Assembly (NCBI GenBank): GCA_910586225.1
Contig: CAJUIL010000005.1
Span: 1 to 64,000 of the forward strand
Direction of reading: 5' to 3'
From: an uncultured Eubacterium sp.
GTDB lineage: Bacteria > Bacillota > Clostridia > Lachnospirales > Lachnospiraceae
DNA: 64,000 nucleotides
Both the position numbers and the translations under genes were made by a program. Under the pieces are notes generated by a model. It searched no databases. It saw only the letters and a program-made list of their open reading frames with translations, and was not told where the DNA came from. Of this stretch, positions 42,507 to 51,993 are shown piece by piece (position 1 is the stretch's first letter; the number at the start of each line of letters is the position of its first letter).

Positions 42507-43201
42507 GCACTTTATTGGAATGTAAAAAACTGACAAAATGCTACCGATCCAAGGAGGTCTTAAAGCAGGTAGACCTGACGCTGGAGAGCGGGCATATGAT
42601 CGGGATCTTGGGGCCAAACGGCAGCGGTAAGACAACGCTGATCAAAATGATCAACGGACTTTTGACGCCGTCAGCAGGTGAGATTTTATTTTGTGGGGAA
42701 AGGATCGGGGTACAGAGCAAAAAGCATATTTCTTATCTGCCGGATCAGACATATTTGAATATGAACCAGAGAGTAAAGGACGTTGTGGATTTTTTTAAGG
42801 AATTTTATGAGGATTTTGAGGAGGGCCGCGCCTATGCGATGCTGGATAAGCTGCAGATCAAAGCTGCGGACCGCTTGAAAACGATGTCCAAGGGAACAAA
42901 AGAAAAGGTGCAGCTTGTGCTCGTGATGAGCCGCAGGGCTAAGCTGTATGTGCTGGATGAGCCGATTGCAGGCGTTGATCCGGCGGTACGTGATTATATT
43001 TTAAATACGATACTCGTTAACTATGAACCGGAAGCTTCGGTGCTGATCGCGACACACCTGATCGCAGATATTGAAAATATTTTGGATGAGGTCGTGCTGT
43101 TGAAAGACGGGCAGGTATTCCGCCATTCTGATGTGGATGAGATACGCAGCACAGAAGGCAAGTCGGTAGACGCATATTTCAGGGAGGTATTCAAATGCTA
43201 A
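42503..43201 (+). CDS. ABC transporter ATP-binding protein (YtrB-like)
   Basis: The 232-residue ATPase has Walker A GPNGSGKTT, a shortened signature MSKGTKEKVQL, and Walker B LYVLDEPIAGVDP. It belongs to the type that works with a separate membrane partner. It is between the YtrA-type regulator (4-base overlap) and a membrane protein (7-base overlap), all translationally coupled. The substrate is unknown; related sets respond to cell-wall-active compounds. Confidence 0.92.
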   Translation: MSTLLECKKLTKCYRSKEVLKQVDLTLESGHMIGILGPNGSGKTTLIKMINGLLTPSAGEILFCGERIGVQSKKHISYLPDQTYLNMNQRVKDVVDFFKEFYEDFEEGRAYAMLDKLQIKAADRLKTMSKGTKEKVQLVLVMSRRAKLYVLDEPIAGVDPAVRDYILNTILVNYEPEASVLIATHLIADIENILDEVVLLKDGQVFRHSDVDEIRSTEGKSVDAYFREVFKC

Positions 43202-43986
43202 GAAAATTATGGAAACAGGAAGCAAAAGCATCGGGGAGAACGATTGTCGGTATGTATGGTGTGCTGGCTGCTGCAACCATATTTTTGATCTTGCTGTTTT
43301 TGGCCAGCAAACTTGTTGGCGAAGGCGTGATGAACGTTATTTTTGCGATCGGATGCAGTATTTACGCATTGACGGTGATTACTGTTGCGGTTACCAATTT
43401 TATTTTTCTTTGTGTACGGTTTTACCAGACCATGTATTCACACCAGGGGTATCTGACGCATACGCTTCCGGTAAAATCGACGCAGATTTTACACATAAAG
43501 CTTGCGGTATCGTTCGTATACTTTTTTTTGACCGTGTTCTTTTTGATCGCTTCCTTTTTGATCATTGGGATCAATATGGATGGAAAATCTTTTGTCGTCG
43601 TATGGGAGCTGTTTTGCAGTTGGGTTGCGGAAATATCCGAGCAGCTGAATATACCGGGAAGCGTATTCGTGTTGTTTGGTTTTGCATTGATGGTGCTTGG
43701 GTGTCTGGATGCGCTGCTGCTGTTTTTTGCAGGAAGCTCCATCGGACAGCTGTTTCATCGTTCTAAGGGAGCTTGTGGGATTGCGGCTGGGATCGTGCTG
43801 TATTACGGCACGCAGTTTGTTTCGCTTTTTTTGGTGCTTCTTGGAGCAGGGCTTTTTGAGATGCTGTCCGTTGGGAATCTTGCGTTATGGGCTATGGGAG
43901 GAGTATGCCTTTTGATGACTGTGTGGGCGGTTGTCTATTATATGATCAACCGGGTGGTTGTGCAGAGGCATTTGAATCTGGAGTAA
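43195..43986 (+). CDS. ABC transporter membrane subunit, unassigned family
   Basis: The 263-residue protein has about six membrane helices (VLAAATIFLILLFLASKLV, VITVAVTNFIFLCVRFYQTM, SFVYFFLTVFFLIASFLIIG, VFVLFGFALMVLGCLDALLL) and the motif YQTMYSHQGYLTHTLPVKST, common to permease partners of YtrB-like ATPases. It ends the operon and its last 41 bases overlap the 3' end of the convergent histidine kinase gene. Confidence 0.85.
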   Translation: MLRKLWKQEAKASGRTIVGMYGVLAAATIFLILLFLASKLVGEGVMNVIFAIGCSIYALTVITVAVTNFIFLCVRFYQTMYSHQGYLTHTLPVKSTQILHIKLAVSFVYFFLTVFFLIASFLIIGINMDGKSFVVVWELFCSWVAEISEQLNIPGSVFVLFGFALMVLGCLDALLLFFAGSSIGQLFHRSKGACGIAAGIVLYYGTQFVSLFLVLLGAGLFEMLSVGNLALWAMGGVCLLMTVWAVVYYMINRVVVQRHLNLE

Positions 43987-44893
43987 GCAGCGGCAGACGT
44001 AACGTGATCGAAAACAGATCCCCATCAAGAGCAGCGGACACGGTTCCGTCCAGCTGCCTTGTCAGCTCTTTTACGATCGCAAGTCCAAGCCCTGTCGACC
44101 TGCGGCTTCTGGACATATCCGTCGTATAAAAGCGGTCAAAAATGCAGGCAAGGTCGCTCTCTTCAATGCTGTCTGTGCGGTTTGCCATCCGGATGACCGC
44201 GCAGGAGCCTTCTGTCGACAGGGACATTTGGTAATCTCCGGTGCCGTGGACGAGCGCATTTTTTATAAGATTTTCTACGATCCGCGTGAACGCCTGACGG
44301 TCGGCAGGGATCTGGCAGGGTGTTTTTGGAAGCTGTACGTCTGGTTCGCAGCCTTTGTGTAAAAAATCAGTATAAAACATAGATATAATTTCAGCAAACA
44401 GGTTCGAGGCGTTGATCGGCTCGATCGTAAGCGGCAGCTCTCCAGCCTCGATACGGGTATAGAAAAACAACTGGTCCAGCATTTGCGCCAGTGCATCTAG
44501 GCGCTGCTTTGCTGTCTGGGTATATTCCTGCCGTTTTTGCTCTGGCAGTTCTGTATTGCAGAGCAGCTGCAGATAGCCTTTTGCCGAGGTCAGCGGCGTG
44601 CGGATATCGTGTGAAATGCTTGTGATGCTCTCACGGTAGCTGCGGTTTTCCTTTAAGAGCTGTTCTATGGCCAGATGGTTTTCTTTCATAAGGTCATTCC
44701 AAAGGGTGACGATCTGTGCCATGTTTCCGGCAGGTAAGGCCGAGGTAAATAGGATCCTGGTCTTGCTGCGGGAGGCAATCTGCAGCTCCTGCAGCATATG
44801 ACGGGCCTGCTTTTGGTAGCTGGCGAGCCGAGCGGTTTGGATACCCGCCCATACGAAAAGCAATAGGATCGTAAGAATCAGAATCAGGTACAT
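43946..44893 (-). CDS. sensor histidine kinase (peptide-antibiotic type)
   Basis: The 315-residue kinase has one clear N-terminal membrane helix (LILILTILLLFVWAGIQ), a short linker, HisKA with SISHDIRTPLTS (phospho-His95) and HATPase_c with NLIKNALVHG and RSTGLGLAIVKEL. A nearly absent extracellular loop is typical of kinases that sense through their ABC partner. It is last in a minus-strand set: response regulator, ATPase, permease, kinase. It overlaps the convergent ABC gene by 41 bases at the 3' end. Confidence 0.92.
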   Translation of the reverse strand: MYLILILTILLLFVWAGIQTARLASYQKQARHMLQELQIASRSKTRILFTSALPAGNMAQIVTLWNDLMKENHLAIEQLLKENRSYRESITSISHDIRTPLTSAKGYLQLLCNTELPEQKRQEYTQTAKQRLDALAQMLDQLFFYTRIEAGELPLTIEPINASNLFAEIISMFYTDFLHKGCEPDVQLPKTPCQIPADRQAFTRIVENLIKNALVHGTGDYQMSLSTEGSCAVIRMANRTDSIEESDLACIFDRFYTTDMSRSRRSTGLGLAIVKELTRQLDGTVSAALDGDLFSITLRLPLLTPDSNASAQPPG

Positions 44894-44942
44894 AAGGCTT
44901 GGCTCCTTTGGAATACCAGCGAGTCAGTACACGAGTACATCG

Positions 44943-45773
44943 TTAACGGATATCGGTTTTGTTAAAATGCCAGATGCCGGCTGCGGTTGTCAGTATAATC
45001 CAGAAAGCAGCCACAAGCAGGGTTTCTATCCAATAGCCGGTGGTAAACCCTTCAAACGGACAGCCGGCTATTCTCGTGACCGGCCAGTACTGCGAAGGGG
45101 TAAACGCGTGATCCGCAAATTGCAGATCGATCACATTCAATAGGAGAGCCGGAAATGAGATGATACAGATGCCTATGGCAATGCCGGCTGCAAGGTTGCG
45201 GCTGAGCTCTCCGATAAATACAAATAGGGACGACAGAGAAGTGATCATGATCATCTGCAGTATGATATAGACCGGAAGGTTTTTCCAGAAATTCCTGTCA
45301 AAAGCTTGTGCACCCATAAATATCCATCCGCAGATTAATGTTGCGGCAATGCCTGTCACGGCGATCAGGATCGTGGCAAGGATGCTCGCAAACAGCTTAG
45401 AAAGATAAATGCTGCTGCGGGAACAGCCTTTTCCGGCAATATTTTTCATCATGCCGCTGCTGTATTCACGGATAACGAAGATACTGATAAAAATGCATAG
45501 AATACAGCCTATGCTGTCGCCGGAAAAAGCTTCCTGCAGCATATCCATAATATGGAGGCTGTCCCAGAGAGAGCCGGAGCTGGTTGGCTCATTGTTCTTG
45601 ATGGATACGGAGAAGCTGCCGCTTGGGTCGGCGATTTTTTCTTTTTGTATCTTATCCATCAGAAATATGGTAGAAAACATAAATAAAATGAAAGCGGCGG
45701 TTACGGCCATACATACGTAAAAGCTTTTACTTTTTTTTAGTTTATAGGTTTCTGCGTTTAATAAGCAAAGCAT
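44943..45773 (-). CDS. ABC-2 type permease, lantibiotic-immunity-like
   Basis: The 276-residue protein has six membrane helices: an N-terminal one (FYVCMAVTAAFILFMFSTIF), then after an extracellular loop the ABC-2 core (IGCILCIFISIFVIREYSSG, the FASILATILIAVTGIAATLI segment, IGICIISFPALLLNVIDL). The layout and gene order match permeases of peptide-antibiotic self-protection or detoxification systems. It lies between its ATPase (33-base gap) and the kinase (49-base gap). No bacteriocin precursor gene is nearby. Confidence 0.88.
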   Translation of the reverse strand: MLCLLNAETYKLKKSKSFYVCMAVTAAFILFMFSTIFLMDKIQKEKIADPSGSFSVSIKNNEPTSSGSLWDSLHIMDMLQEAFSGDSIGCILCIFISIFVIREYSSGMMKNIAGKGCSRSSIYLSKLFASILATILIAVTGIAATLICGWIFMGAQAFDRNFWKNLPVYIILQMIMITSLSSLFVFIGELSRNLAAGIAIGICIISFPALLLNVIDLQFADHAFTPSQYWPVTRIAGCPFEGFTTGYWIETLLVAAFWIILTTAAGIWHFNKTDIR

Positions 45774-45806
45774 TGTTTTTTCCTCCTGTTTTTGATCGGT
45801 GTGTGC

Positions 45807-46724
45807 TTAACGCGGCTCCTTTGGGCCGCTGCCGAGCAGCTCCATAAAATAGCCTTCCAAATCCTGTCCTGCCAGATAGCTTTCCCGCAGGCAGACGCCG
45901 TTTTGCACGAGTGTCTCGTTGATGAGCGCGGATTCCTCCAGACGTTCAAAGACACGCAAAAGCTCCGGCTGAGGTACGTCATAGCTGTGGATGTCAAGCT
46001 TTCGTTCCAAGACCTGGGCAGCTATATGCGGCTTATCAACCGATAGCTTTAGGCAGCGTCTACAGCGCTGTTCCAGATCGTCTGTGTGAAATTCCTGGAT
46101 CAGGGAGCCGTTTCGAATAATGCCGTAGTGCGTTGCGATCTTGGAAAGCTCTCCGAGGTTGTGGCTGGAAATGAGGATGGTGATCTGTTTTTCTCGGTTC
46201 AGCCGCAGCAGCAGGTCGCGGATTTCTTTGATCCCTGCAGGGTCTAAGCCGTTGATCGGCTCGTCTAAAATTAAAAAGTCCGGGCTGCGCAGCATAGCGA
46301 TTGCAATGCCAAGCCGCTGCTTCATTCCCATCGAAAAATGCTTTGCCTTCTTTTTGCCAGTGTCGGAAAGTCCGACCAGTGCAAGCAGGCTGTCAATCCT
46401 GCCCCGGTCTAAGATACCGAGGCTGCGTCGCATGGTTTCCATATTTTCTGCCGCGGTCATGCTCGGATAAATGCCGGGGCTTTCGATGAGCGTCCCGATG
46501 CGGATGCGTTCTTTTTCCAGATCTTTTGATCCAAACAGCGTCATGCTGCCTGCGCTTGGCGCCGCAAGTCCGGCGGCCATACGCATAAACGTCGTCTTTC
46601 CGGCGCCGTTTTTTCCGATAAATCCGTAAATGCTGCCTTTTTCTACGTGCATTGTAACAGCGTTGACCGCTTTATGGCTGCCGTATATTTTTGTCAGCGC
46701 GTCGGTTTGTAATACATATTCCAT
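45807..46724 (-). CDS. ABC transporter ATP-binding protein, lantibiotic-immunity-like
   Basis: The 305-residue ATPase shows Walker A GKNGAGKTT, signature FSMGMKQRLG, Walker B DFLILDEPINGLDP and a C-terminal extension of about 80 residues, as in BcrA/SpaF-type ATPases. ATG at 46724 follows GAAAGGAAAAG; the frame is open to 46799 but without a better site. It forms a transporter with the next gene and is probably switched on by the neighbouring response regulator. Confidence 0.93.
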   Translation of the reverse strand: MEYVLQTDALTKIYGSHKAVNAVTMHVEKGSIYGFIGKNGAGKTTFMRMAAGLAAPSAGSMTLFGSKDLEKERIRIGTLIESPGIYPSMTAAENMETMRRSLGILDRGRIDSLLALVGLSDTGKKKAKHFSMGMKQRLGIAIAMLRSPDFLILDEPINGLDPAGIKEIRDLLLRLNREKQITILISSHNLGELSKIATHYGIIRNGSLIQEFHTDDLEQRCRRCLKLSVDKPHIAAQVLERKLDIHSYDVPQPELLRVFERLEESALINETLVQNGVCLRESYLAGQDLEGYFMELLGSGPKEPR

Positions 46725-46827
46725 AGCTTTTCCTTTCTTGTGCTTGGTTGTAACGGTTATTGACAGAGAAAAGTATAACCACGGAATTTTTAGAAACATT
46801 AGGAAAAGTATTAAGAAAGTATAAAGT

Positions 46828-47535
46828 TTATTTCATTTTAAATCCAATGCCCCAGACGGTCTGGATGTAGCTTTCGTTTGGATTGTGCTTGGAAAGCTTC
46901 TGGCGGATATTGCTGATATGTACATTGATCGCATTGTCCTCGCCTAAAAATTCCTCATTCCAGACAGATTCGTATAAATTGCTTTTTGTAAACACCTTAT
47001 CCGGATGTTCCATAAAAAGCTCTAGAATCTGGTATTCGCGTTTCGTCAGGGAAAGCTCGCTGTCGCCTGCGAATGCGGTGTGGCTGTCAGGGTAAAGGGT
47101 AAGGTCCTTATAGCGGATCGTACGGGACGTATCCAGTAAAGCTGCGTCCGGCTGCCTGGCATCTGACCGGTGGCTGCGTCTTAGGACAGCCTCCAGCCGG
47201 GCAAGCAGCTCTTCGGTATCAAAGGGCTTGGTCACATAATCATCGGCTCCGGCGCGCAGCAGCAGGATACGTAAAGCGGTATCGTCTTTAGCGGAGGCTA
47301 TGATGACGGCGGTTTCCTTTGCTTCGGCCTTGATACGGCCAAGCAGCGTCTCACCTGTCATGCCTGGAAGCATCAGATCTAGGATCACGGCGTCGTACGG
47401 CTGTTTTTTCAGATACAGCAGCGCCTCGGTGCCGGAATACGCCTGCGTTGTGCGGTAACCATTTAAAGTAAGAAGCTCGCTCAGCATTTTATTGATATCG
47501 TTGTCGTCCTCGACGATCAGGATGTGTGTCTGCAT
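46828..47535 (-). CDS. OmpR-family response regulator
   Basis: The 235-residue protein has a receiver (ILIVEDDNDINKM, VILDLMLPG with phospho-Asp53, YVTKPFDTEEL) and a winged-helix DNA-binding domain (LTKREYQILELFMEHPDKVF, NVHISNIRQKLSKHNPNESY, TVWGIGFKM). It is the first gene of the minus-strand set and its kinase is the fourth, an order in which the ABC genes split the two-component pair. It is divergent from the P-loop kinase fusion. Confidence 0.94.
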   Translation of the reverse strand: MQTHILIVEDDNDINKMLSELLTLNGYRTTQAYSGTEALLYLKKQPYDAVILDLMLPGMTGETLLGRIKAEAKETAVIIASAKDDTALRILLLRAGADDYVTKPFDTEELLARLEAVLRRSHRSDARQPDAALLDTSRTIRYKDLTLYPDSHTAFAGDSELSLTKREYQILELFMEHPDKVFTKSNLYESVWNEEFLGEDNAINVHISNIRQKLSKHNPNESYIQTVWGIGFKMK

Positions 47536-47629
47536 TAGTAATCCCTCAAGGCTTTCGTAGTAATTGATGTATCTTTTTTAATCTTACAACGGATTAGGTG
47601 CGGCGTCAATAAAAGACAAAACATTTATC

Positions 47630-47658
47630 TTTTCATATCCGGCCAACTGTGGTAAGAT
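47630..47658 (+). promoter_or_regulatory. candidate promoter for the kinase-ParB fusion gene
   Basis: TTTTCA (47630-47635) and TAAGAT (47653-47658) are 17 bases apart; the -35 is weak. Confidence 0.35.
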
Positions 47659-47715
47659 ATCAGAAACATGAAGCGGGTATCGCATGACTGACAGAATAAA
47701 CGGGAGGGTACTAGG

Positions 47716-48651
47716 ATGAATATCACGATCACAGGCAATTTAGGAAGCGGCAAATCCAGTGTTTGCAAGGAGCTTGCGGCGGCTGGATTTACGATCATCT
47801 CGGCAGGGGATATTTTTCGAGAGATTGCCAAGGAGAAGGGAATGACGGTGATTGAATTAAACGAAGCAGCGAAAAAGGACCGCAGCATTGACGATATGCT
47901 GGATGCGCGCAGTACGCAGCTTGGGAAAACGATGGATCATACGGTGTTTGATTCCCGGCTTGCCTGGCACTTTGTGGAAAAAAGCTTTAAGGTGTTTTTA
48001 ATGGTAGATATGCAGGAGGCGGCAAGGCGGGTATTTGACGGCAGCAGCCGCGGCGCGGAGGTGTATCGAGACAGGTCCGAGGCGCTCGACGGGCTTAAGG
48101 CGCGCGCTGGACTGGAGAAAGAACGGTTTTTAGAGCTGTATGGCTTGGATTATTACGATGCGCGTAATTATGATCTGGTGCTTGAGAGTACCTGCGCCTC
48201 TCCAGGGCAGCTCGCGCAGGAGATCCAGCGGAATTTTGAGCTGTATCAAAAACAACCGTTTTCCGCCAAGGTGGAATGCAATTTAAGCTGTCTGTATCCG
48301 TCGGCGCCGTCTTCAGCAATAGATCTGGACAGGCTGGCGCAGATCTGCCGAGAAGAAACGGAGGAAAATCAGACGTTGTGTGCAGGCGGTGTGTTTAGCG
48401 TCAGGGAAAAGGACGGGTATTATTATCTGGAACAGGGACATCACCGCGCGCTCGGCGCGGCAGCGGCCGGGAAAGTGTTTGCGCAGGTCGGCAGCATTCG
48501 CTTTGGAGAGCAGCAGGAAGCGGCGGGGCTTTCTATGCAGGATATGGAGGCGTATGAGCAGGCGGGTAAATTCCGCTATACTGCAAATCCGGTGCAGCTT
48601 CCGAGGAAGGACGGATATATGGTGGATTTTTCGAGGGTGTTTACAGGCTAG
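47716..48651 (+). CDS. cytidylate-kinase-like P-loop protein fused to a ParB-like C-terminal domain
   Basis: The 311-residue protein starts as a small nucleoside-monophosphate-kinase-like P-loop domain: ITITGNLGSGKSSVCKEL, then SAGDIFREIAKEKGM, DHTVFDSRLAWHFV and FLMVDMQEAARRVF, up to about residue 185. The C-terminal 120 residues (LDRLAQICREETEENQTLCA, KDGYYYLEQGHHRALGAAAA GK) resemble ParB/sulfiredoxin-like domains, with the usual G-H-R type motif as GHHR. A kinase fused to a ParB-like phosphatase/NTPase fold is unusual; the function is unknown. GGGAGG precedes the ATG. It is 53 bases before the N-acetylhexosamine kinase gene on the same strand. Confidence 0.6.
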   Translation: MNITITGNLGSGKSSVCKELAAAGFTIISAGDIFREIAKEKGMTVIELNEAAKKDRSIDDMLDARSTQLGKTMDHTVFDSRLAWHFVEKSFKVFLMVDMQEAARRVFDGSSRGAEVYRDRSEALDGLKARAGLEKERFLELYGLDYYDARNYDLVLESTCASPGQLAQEIQRNFELYQKQPFSAKVECNLSCLYPSAPSSAIDLDRLAQICREETEENQTLCAGGVFSVREKDGYYYLEQGHHRALGAAAAGKVFAQVGSIRFGEQQEAAGLSMQDMEAYEQAGKFRYTANPVQLPRKDGYMVDFSRVFTG

Positions 48652-48704
48652 ATCCTAATATTTTGATCACAGAATATGAAATTTTACTATGAGGGGGTAC
48701 TGCA

Positions 48705-49793
48705 ATGGAAAAACAAAAGATCATTCAGATGTTTGCGTTGGAAGGAACGCTTGTCGGTGTTCAGGAATACGGCAGCGGCCATATCAACCGGACGGAGCTT
48801 GTGGAAATGGAGCGGGACGGGCAGCGGGAAAAATATATCCTGCAGCGGATCAATACGGATATTTTCCAGGATGTCGACGGGCTGATGGAAAATATTGTAG
48901 GTGTAACAGATTATTTAAGGACAAAGATCAAAGAACGCGGCGGCGATCCGGACAGAGAGGCGCTTTGGGTAATCCCTGCAAAGGACGGCGCCAGCTATTG
49001 CCGCGCGGACGAGGACTGTTACCGGATGTACCGTTTTATTCAGGATGCCGTATGTTATGACGCGGTGCGCGAGCCGGGAGATTTTTATGAAAGCGCGCTG
49101 GCGTTTGGGACGTTTCAGTCGTTGTTGGCGGATTATCCGGCCGATACGCTCCATGAGACGATCCCGGATTTTCATAATACGCCGAAGCGCTTTGCGGATT
49201 TTAGCCGGTTCGTGCAGGAGGATGTGTGCGGGCGTGCGGCGCTTGCGCACAAGGAGATCGCGTTTATCAAAGAGCGCGGGCATGAAATGTCCGTACTGAC
49301 GGATCTGCTGGCGGCTGGAGAGCTTCCGCTGCGTGTCACGCATAATGATACGAAGCTGAATAATGTCATGCTGGACGCTAAGACGGGAAAAGGGGTCTGC
49401 GTCATTGACTTGGATACCGTCATGCCAGGGCTTGCGGTTCATGATTTCGGGGATTCGATACGCTTTGGGGCGAATACGGCGGCGGAGGATGAAACGGACC
49501 TTTCAAGGGTGTCGCTGGATCTGGGGCTTTATGAACGATATCTGGATGGATTTTTGCAAGGATGTCAGGGAAGCCTTACGCAAAAGGAACGGGAAATGCT
49601 GCCGATGGGGGCAAAAATGATGACACTGGAATGCGGGATGCGCTTTTTGGCGGACTACCTTTCCGGAGATACTTATTTCCGCATTCACAGAGAGCATCAT
49701 AATCTGGACCGCTGCCGTACGCAGCTGGCGCTTGTGGCGGATATGGAGCGCAAATGGGAGCAGATGGAGGAGCTGGTACGAAAGTTTAGTTAA
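48705..49793 (+). CDS. nahK: N-acetylhexosamine 1-kinase (aminoglycoside phosphotransferase fold)
   Basis: The 362-residue protein resembles NahK/LnpB, which phosphorylates GlcNAc or GalNAc at C1. Seen: the nucleotide loop EYGSGHINRTELVEMERDG, the catalytic loop THNDTKLNNVMLD, and the metal-binding VIDLDTVMPGLAVHDFGDSI RFGAN, which is very close to the NahK signature. Directly downstream is the GH112 phosphorylase, whose second product is exactly such a hexosamine, so the two form the core of the lacto-N-biose pathway. GAGGGGG precedes the ATG. LnpC (uridylyltransferase) and LnpD (epimerase) are not in the window. Confidence 0.88.
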   Translation: MEKQKIIQMFALEGTLVGVQEYGSGHINRTELVEMERDGQREKYILQRINTDIFQDVDGLMENIVGVTDYLRTKIKERGGDPDREALWVIPAKDGASYCRADEDCYRMYRFIQDAVCYDAVREPGDFYESALAFGTFQSLLADYPADTLHETIPDFHNTPKRFADFSRFVQEDVCGRAALAHKEIAFIKERGHEMSVLTDLLAAGELPLRVTHNDTKLNNVMLDAKTGKGVCVIDLDTVMPGLAVHDFGDSIRFGANTAAEDETDLSRVSLDLGLYERYLDGFLQGCQGSLTQKEREMLPMGAKMMTLECGMRFLADYLSGDTYFRIHREHHNLDRCRTQLALVADMERKWEQMEELVRKFS

Positions 49794-49819
49794 TATCATA
49801 TTGTATGGAGGGAATTTTT

Positions 49820-51982
49820 ATGGAGAAGAAAAAAGGACGCGTGACAATACCAACAGATATGGACGTCGTAGCAGATACGGTGCGCCTTGCGCAAAAATGG
49901 GGCGCGGATGCGGTGCGTGACTGCGATGGTACGGAGTTTCCGACAGAATTAAAGGATGCGGGCTTAAAGGTATATGCCACGTATTATACGACGCGGAAGG
50001 ACAACGAATGGGCGAGGGCAAATCCGGACGAGATCCAGCAGATGTATGTGATGACGCCGATTTATACAGCATCGGATGAAAAGCTGCGCATTCCGCTGAT
50101 GAAGGGCCTGCATCCGGATATGCTGATGTTAAATACAAAGGATTCGATCACCCGCTGGTGGGAGGTCGTTGACCGTACGACCGGGGAGGTTGTTCCGGTG
50201 GCGGACTGGAGCTTCCACGAAGCAGGCGGGGAGGTTTGCGTAAAGAGTATTCCGTTTCATGATTATACGGTCAGCTTTCTTGCGTATATTATTTGGGATC
50301 CGGTGCATATGTACAATGCGACGGTCAACAGCTGGGAAGGCGTGGAGCATCAGATGACCTTTGACGTGCGCCAGCCTAAGACCCGCGCGTTTACTATGGA
50401 GCGGCTGGAGCGCTTTATCAAAGAGCATCCATATGTGGATGTGCTGCGGTTTACAACGTTTTTCCATCAGTTTACGCTGATCTTTGATGAGCTATGCCGG
50501 GAAAAATATGTGGACTGGTATGGGTATTCCGCATCGGTCAGCCCGTATATCCTGGAGCGGTTTGAGCAGGAGGCAGGGTATCCGTTCCGCCCGGAATATA
50601 TTATTGACGAAGGGTATTATAACGGCCAGTACCGGATCCCTTCGAAAGAATATAAGGATTTTCTTGCGTTCCAGAGGCGGGAGGTCGCAAAGCTTGTCAA
50701 AGAGATGGTGGATATCACGCATACGCAGCAGAAAGAAGCGATGATGTTTTTGGGCGACCATTGGATCGGGACAGAGCCGTATTTGGAGGAGTTTGCAGGG
50801 ATCGGTCTGGATGCGGTTGTCGGCAGCGTGGGCAATGGTGCGACGCTGCGGCTGATCAGCGATATCGAGGGCGTGTCCTATACAGAGGGGCGGCTGCTGC
50901 CGTATTTCTTCCCAGATACGTTTTACGAGGGAGGCGACCCGGTGAGGGAAGCAAAGGAAAACTGGGTGACGGCGCGCCGTGCTATTTTGCGCAAGCCGGT
51001 CGACCGGATCGGGTATGGAGGCTATTTAAAGCTGGCGCTGGATTTTCCGGAATTTGTGGAATATGTGGAGTCGGTCTGTGAGGAGTTCCGCCAGCTGTAT
51101 GATAATATCGCGGGCAGTAAGCCGTATTGTGCCGCAAGGGTGGCGGTATTGAATTGCTGGGGAAAAATGCGCTCTTGGGGATGCCATATGGTACACCACG
51201 CAATTTATTTTCCGCAGAATTATTCGTATGCGGGGATCATCGAGGCGCTTGCGGGTTCGCCGTTTGAGGTCAGCTTTATCAGCTTTGATGATATAAAGGC
51301 GCAGCCAGAGCTGCTGCAGCAATTTGATGTGCTGATCAATGTCGGGGACGCGGATACCGCGCATACCGGGGGAGAATGGTGGTGCGACCCGGTGGTATCC
51401 TGCGCGGTCAAGCGGTTTGTATATGAAGGCGGCGGTATGATCGGCGTTGGGGAGCCTTCGGCGCATCAGGCGAACGGACATTTCTTTCAGCTGTCAAATG
51501 TATTTGGCGTGGAGCAGGAGCGCGGGTTTACGTTAGGCTATGATAAATATAACTGGCAGGAGCATTCGCATTTTATTACAGAGGATGTGGAAGGCGAGCT
51601 GGATTTCGGAGAAGGAAAGAAAAATATCTATGCGCTGGACAGCGCGCAGGTGTTGATTACAAAAGACAGGAACGTGCAGCTTGCTGTCAACAGCTTTGGC
51701 GCAGGACGCGCGGTCTATATCAGCGGTCTTCCGTATAATTTTATCAACAACCGTCTGCTGCACCGGGCGGTATTGTGGAGCGCGGGACTTGAGGACAGGC
51801 TTTGCCGCTGGTTTTCTAAAAATCCATATGTGGAGGTGCACGCATATCTGGAAACCGGGAGGTACTGCGCGGTAAATAACACGGATAAGCCGCAGCAGAC
51901 GGTGATATACCAAGGCGACGGCACAAGCTTTGAACTTACGATGGAAGCAAACCAGATTTTGTGGTATGAAATGCAAAAATAA
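49820..51982 (+). CDS. lnpA: GH112 1,3-beta-galactosyl-N-acetylhexosamine phosphorylase
   Basis: The 720-residue protein is full-length GH112. It splits lacto-N-biose (from milk glycans) or galacto-N-biose (from mucin) with phosphate into galactose 1-phosphate and the N-acetylhexosamine. Family features: RVTIPTDMDVVADTVRLAQK, WGADAVRDCDGTEFP near the start, the TIM barrel with LRFTTFFHQFTLIFDELCRE and MMFLGDHWIGTEPY, and the glutaminase-like central domain with VLINVGDADTAHTGGEWW. ATG 49820 follows GGAGGG. Next to a NahK-type kinase and an ABC importer the pathway assignment is strong; preference for the milk or mucin disaccharide cannot be read from the sequence. Confidence 0.95.
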   Translation: MEKKKGRVTIPTDMDVVADTVRLAQKWGADAVRDCDGTEFPTELKDAGLKVYATYYTTRKDNEWARANPDEIQQMYVMTPIYTASDEKLRIPLMKGLHPDMLMLNTKDSITRWWEVVDRTTGEVVPVADWSFHEAGGEVCVKSIPFHDYTVSFLAYIIWDPVHMYNATVNSWEGVEHQMTFDVRQPKTRAFTMERLERFIKEHPYVDVLRFTTFFHQFTLIFDELCREKYVDWYGYSASVSPYILERFEQEAGYPFRPEYIIDEGYYNGQYRIPSKEYKDFLAFQRREVAKLVKEMVDITHTQQKEAMMFLGDHWIGTEPYLEEFAGIGLDAVVGSVGNGATLRLISDIEGVSYTEGRLLPYFFPDTFYEGGDPVREAKENWVTARRAILRKPVDRIGYGGYLKLALDFPEFVEYVESVCEEFRQLYDNIAGSKPYCAARVAVLNCWGKMRSWGCHMVHHAIYFPQNYSYAGIIEALAGSPFEVSFISFDDIKAQPELLQQFDVLINVGDADTAHTGGEWWCDPVVSCAVKRFVYEGGGMIGVGEPSAHQANGHFFQLSNVFGVEQERGFTLGYDKYNWQEHSHFITEDVEGELDFGEGKKNIYALDSAQVLITKDRNVQLAVNSFGAGRAVYISGLPYNFINNRLLHRAVLWSAGLEDRLCRWFSKNPYVEVHAYLETGRYCAVNNTDKPQQTVIYQGDGTSFELTMEANQILWYEMQK

Positions 51983-51993
51983 GGAGTGTTCAG

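Noticed and set aside
43946..47535. Lantibiotic biosynthesis cluster
   Set aside because: The ABC and two-component genes resemble immunity and sensing genes, but no precursor peptide, LanB/LanC/LanM or protease gene is present.
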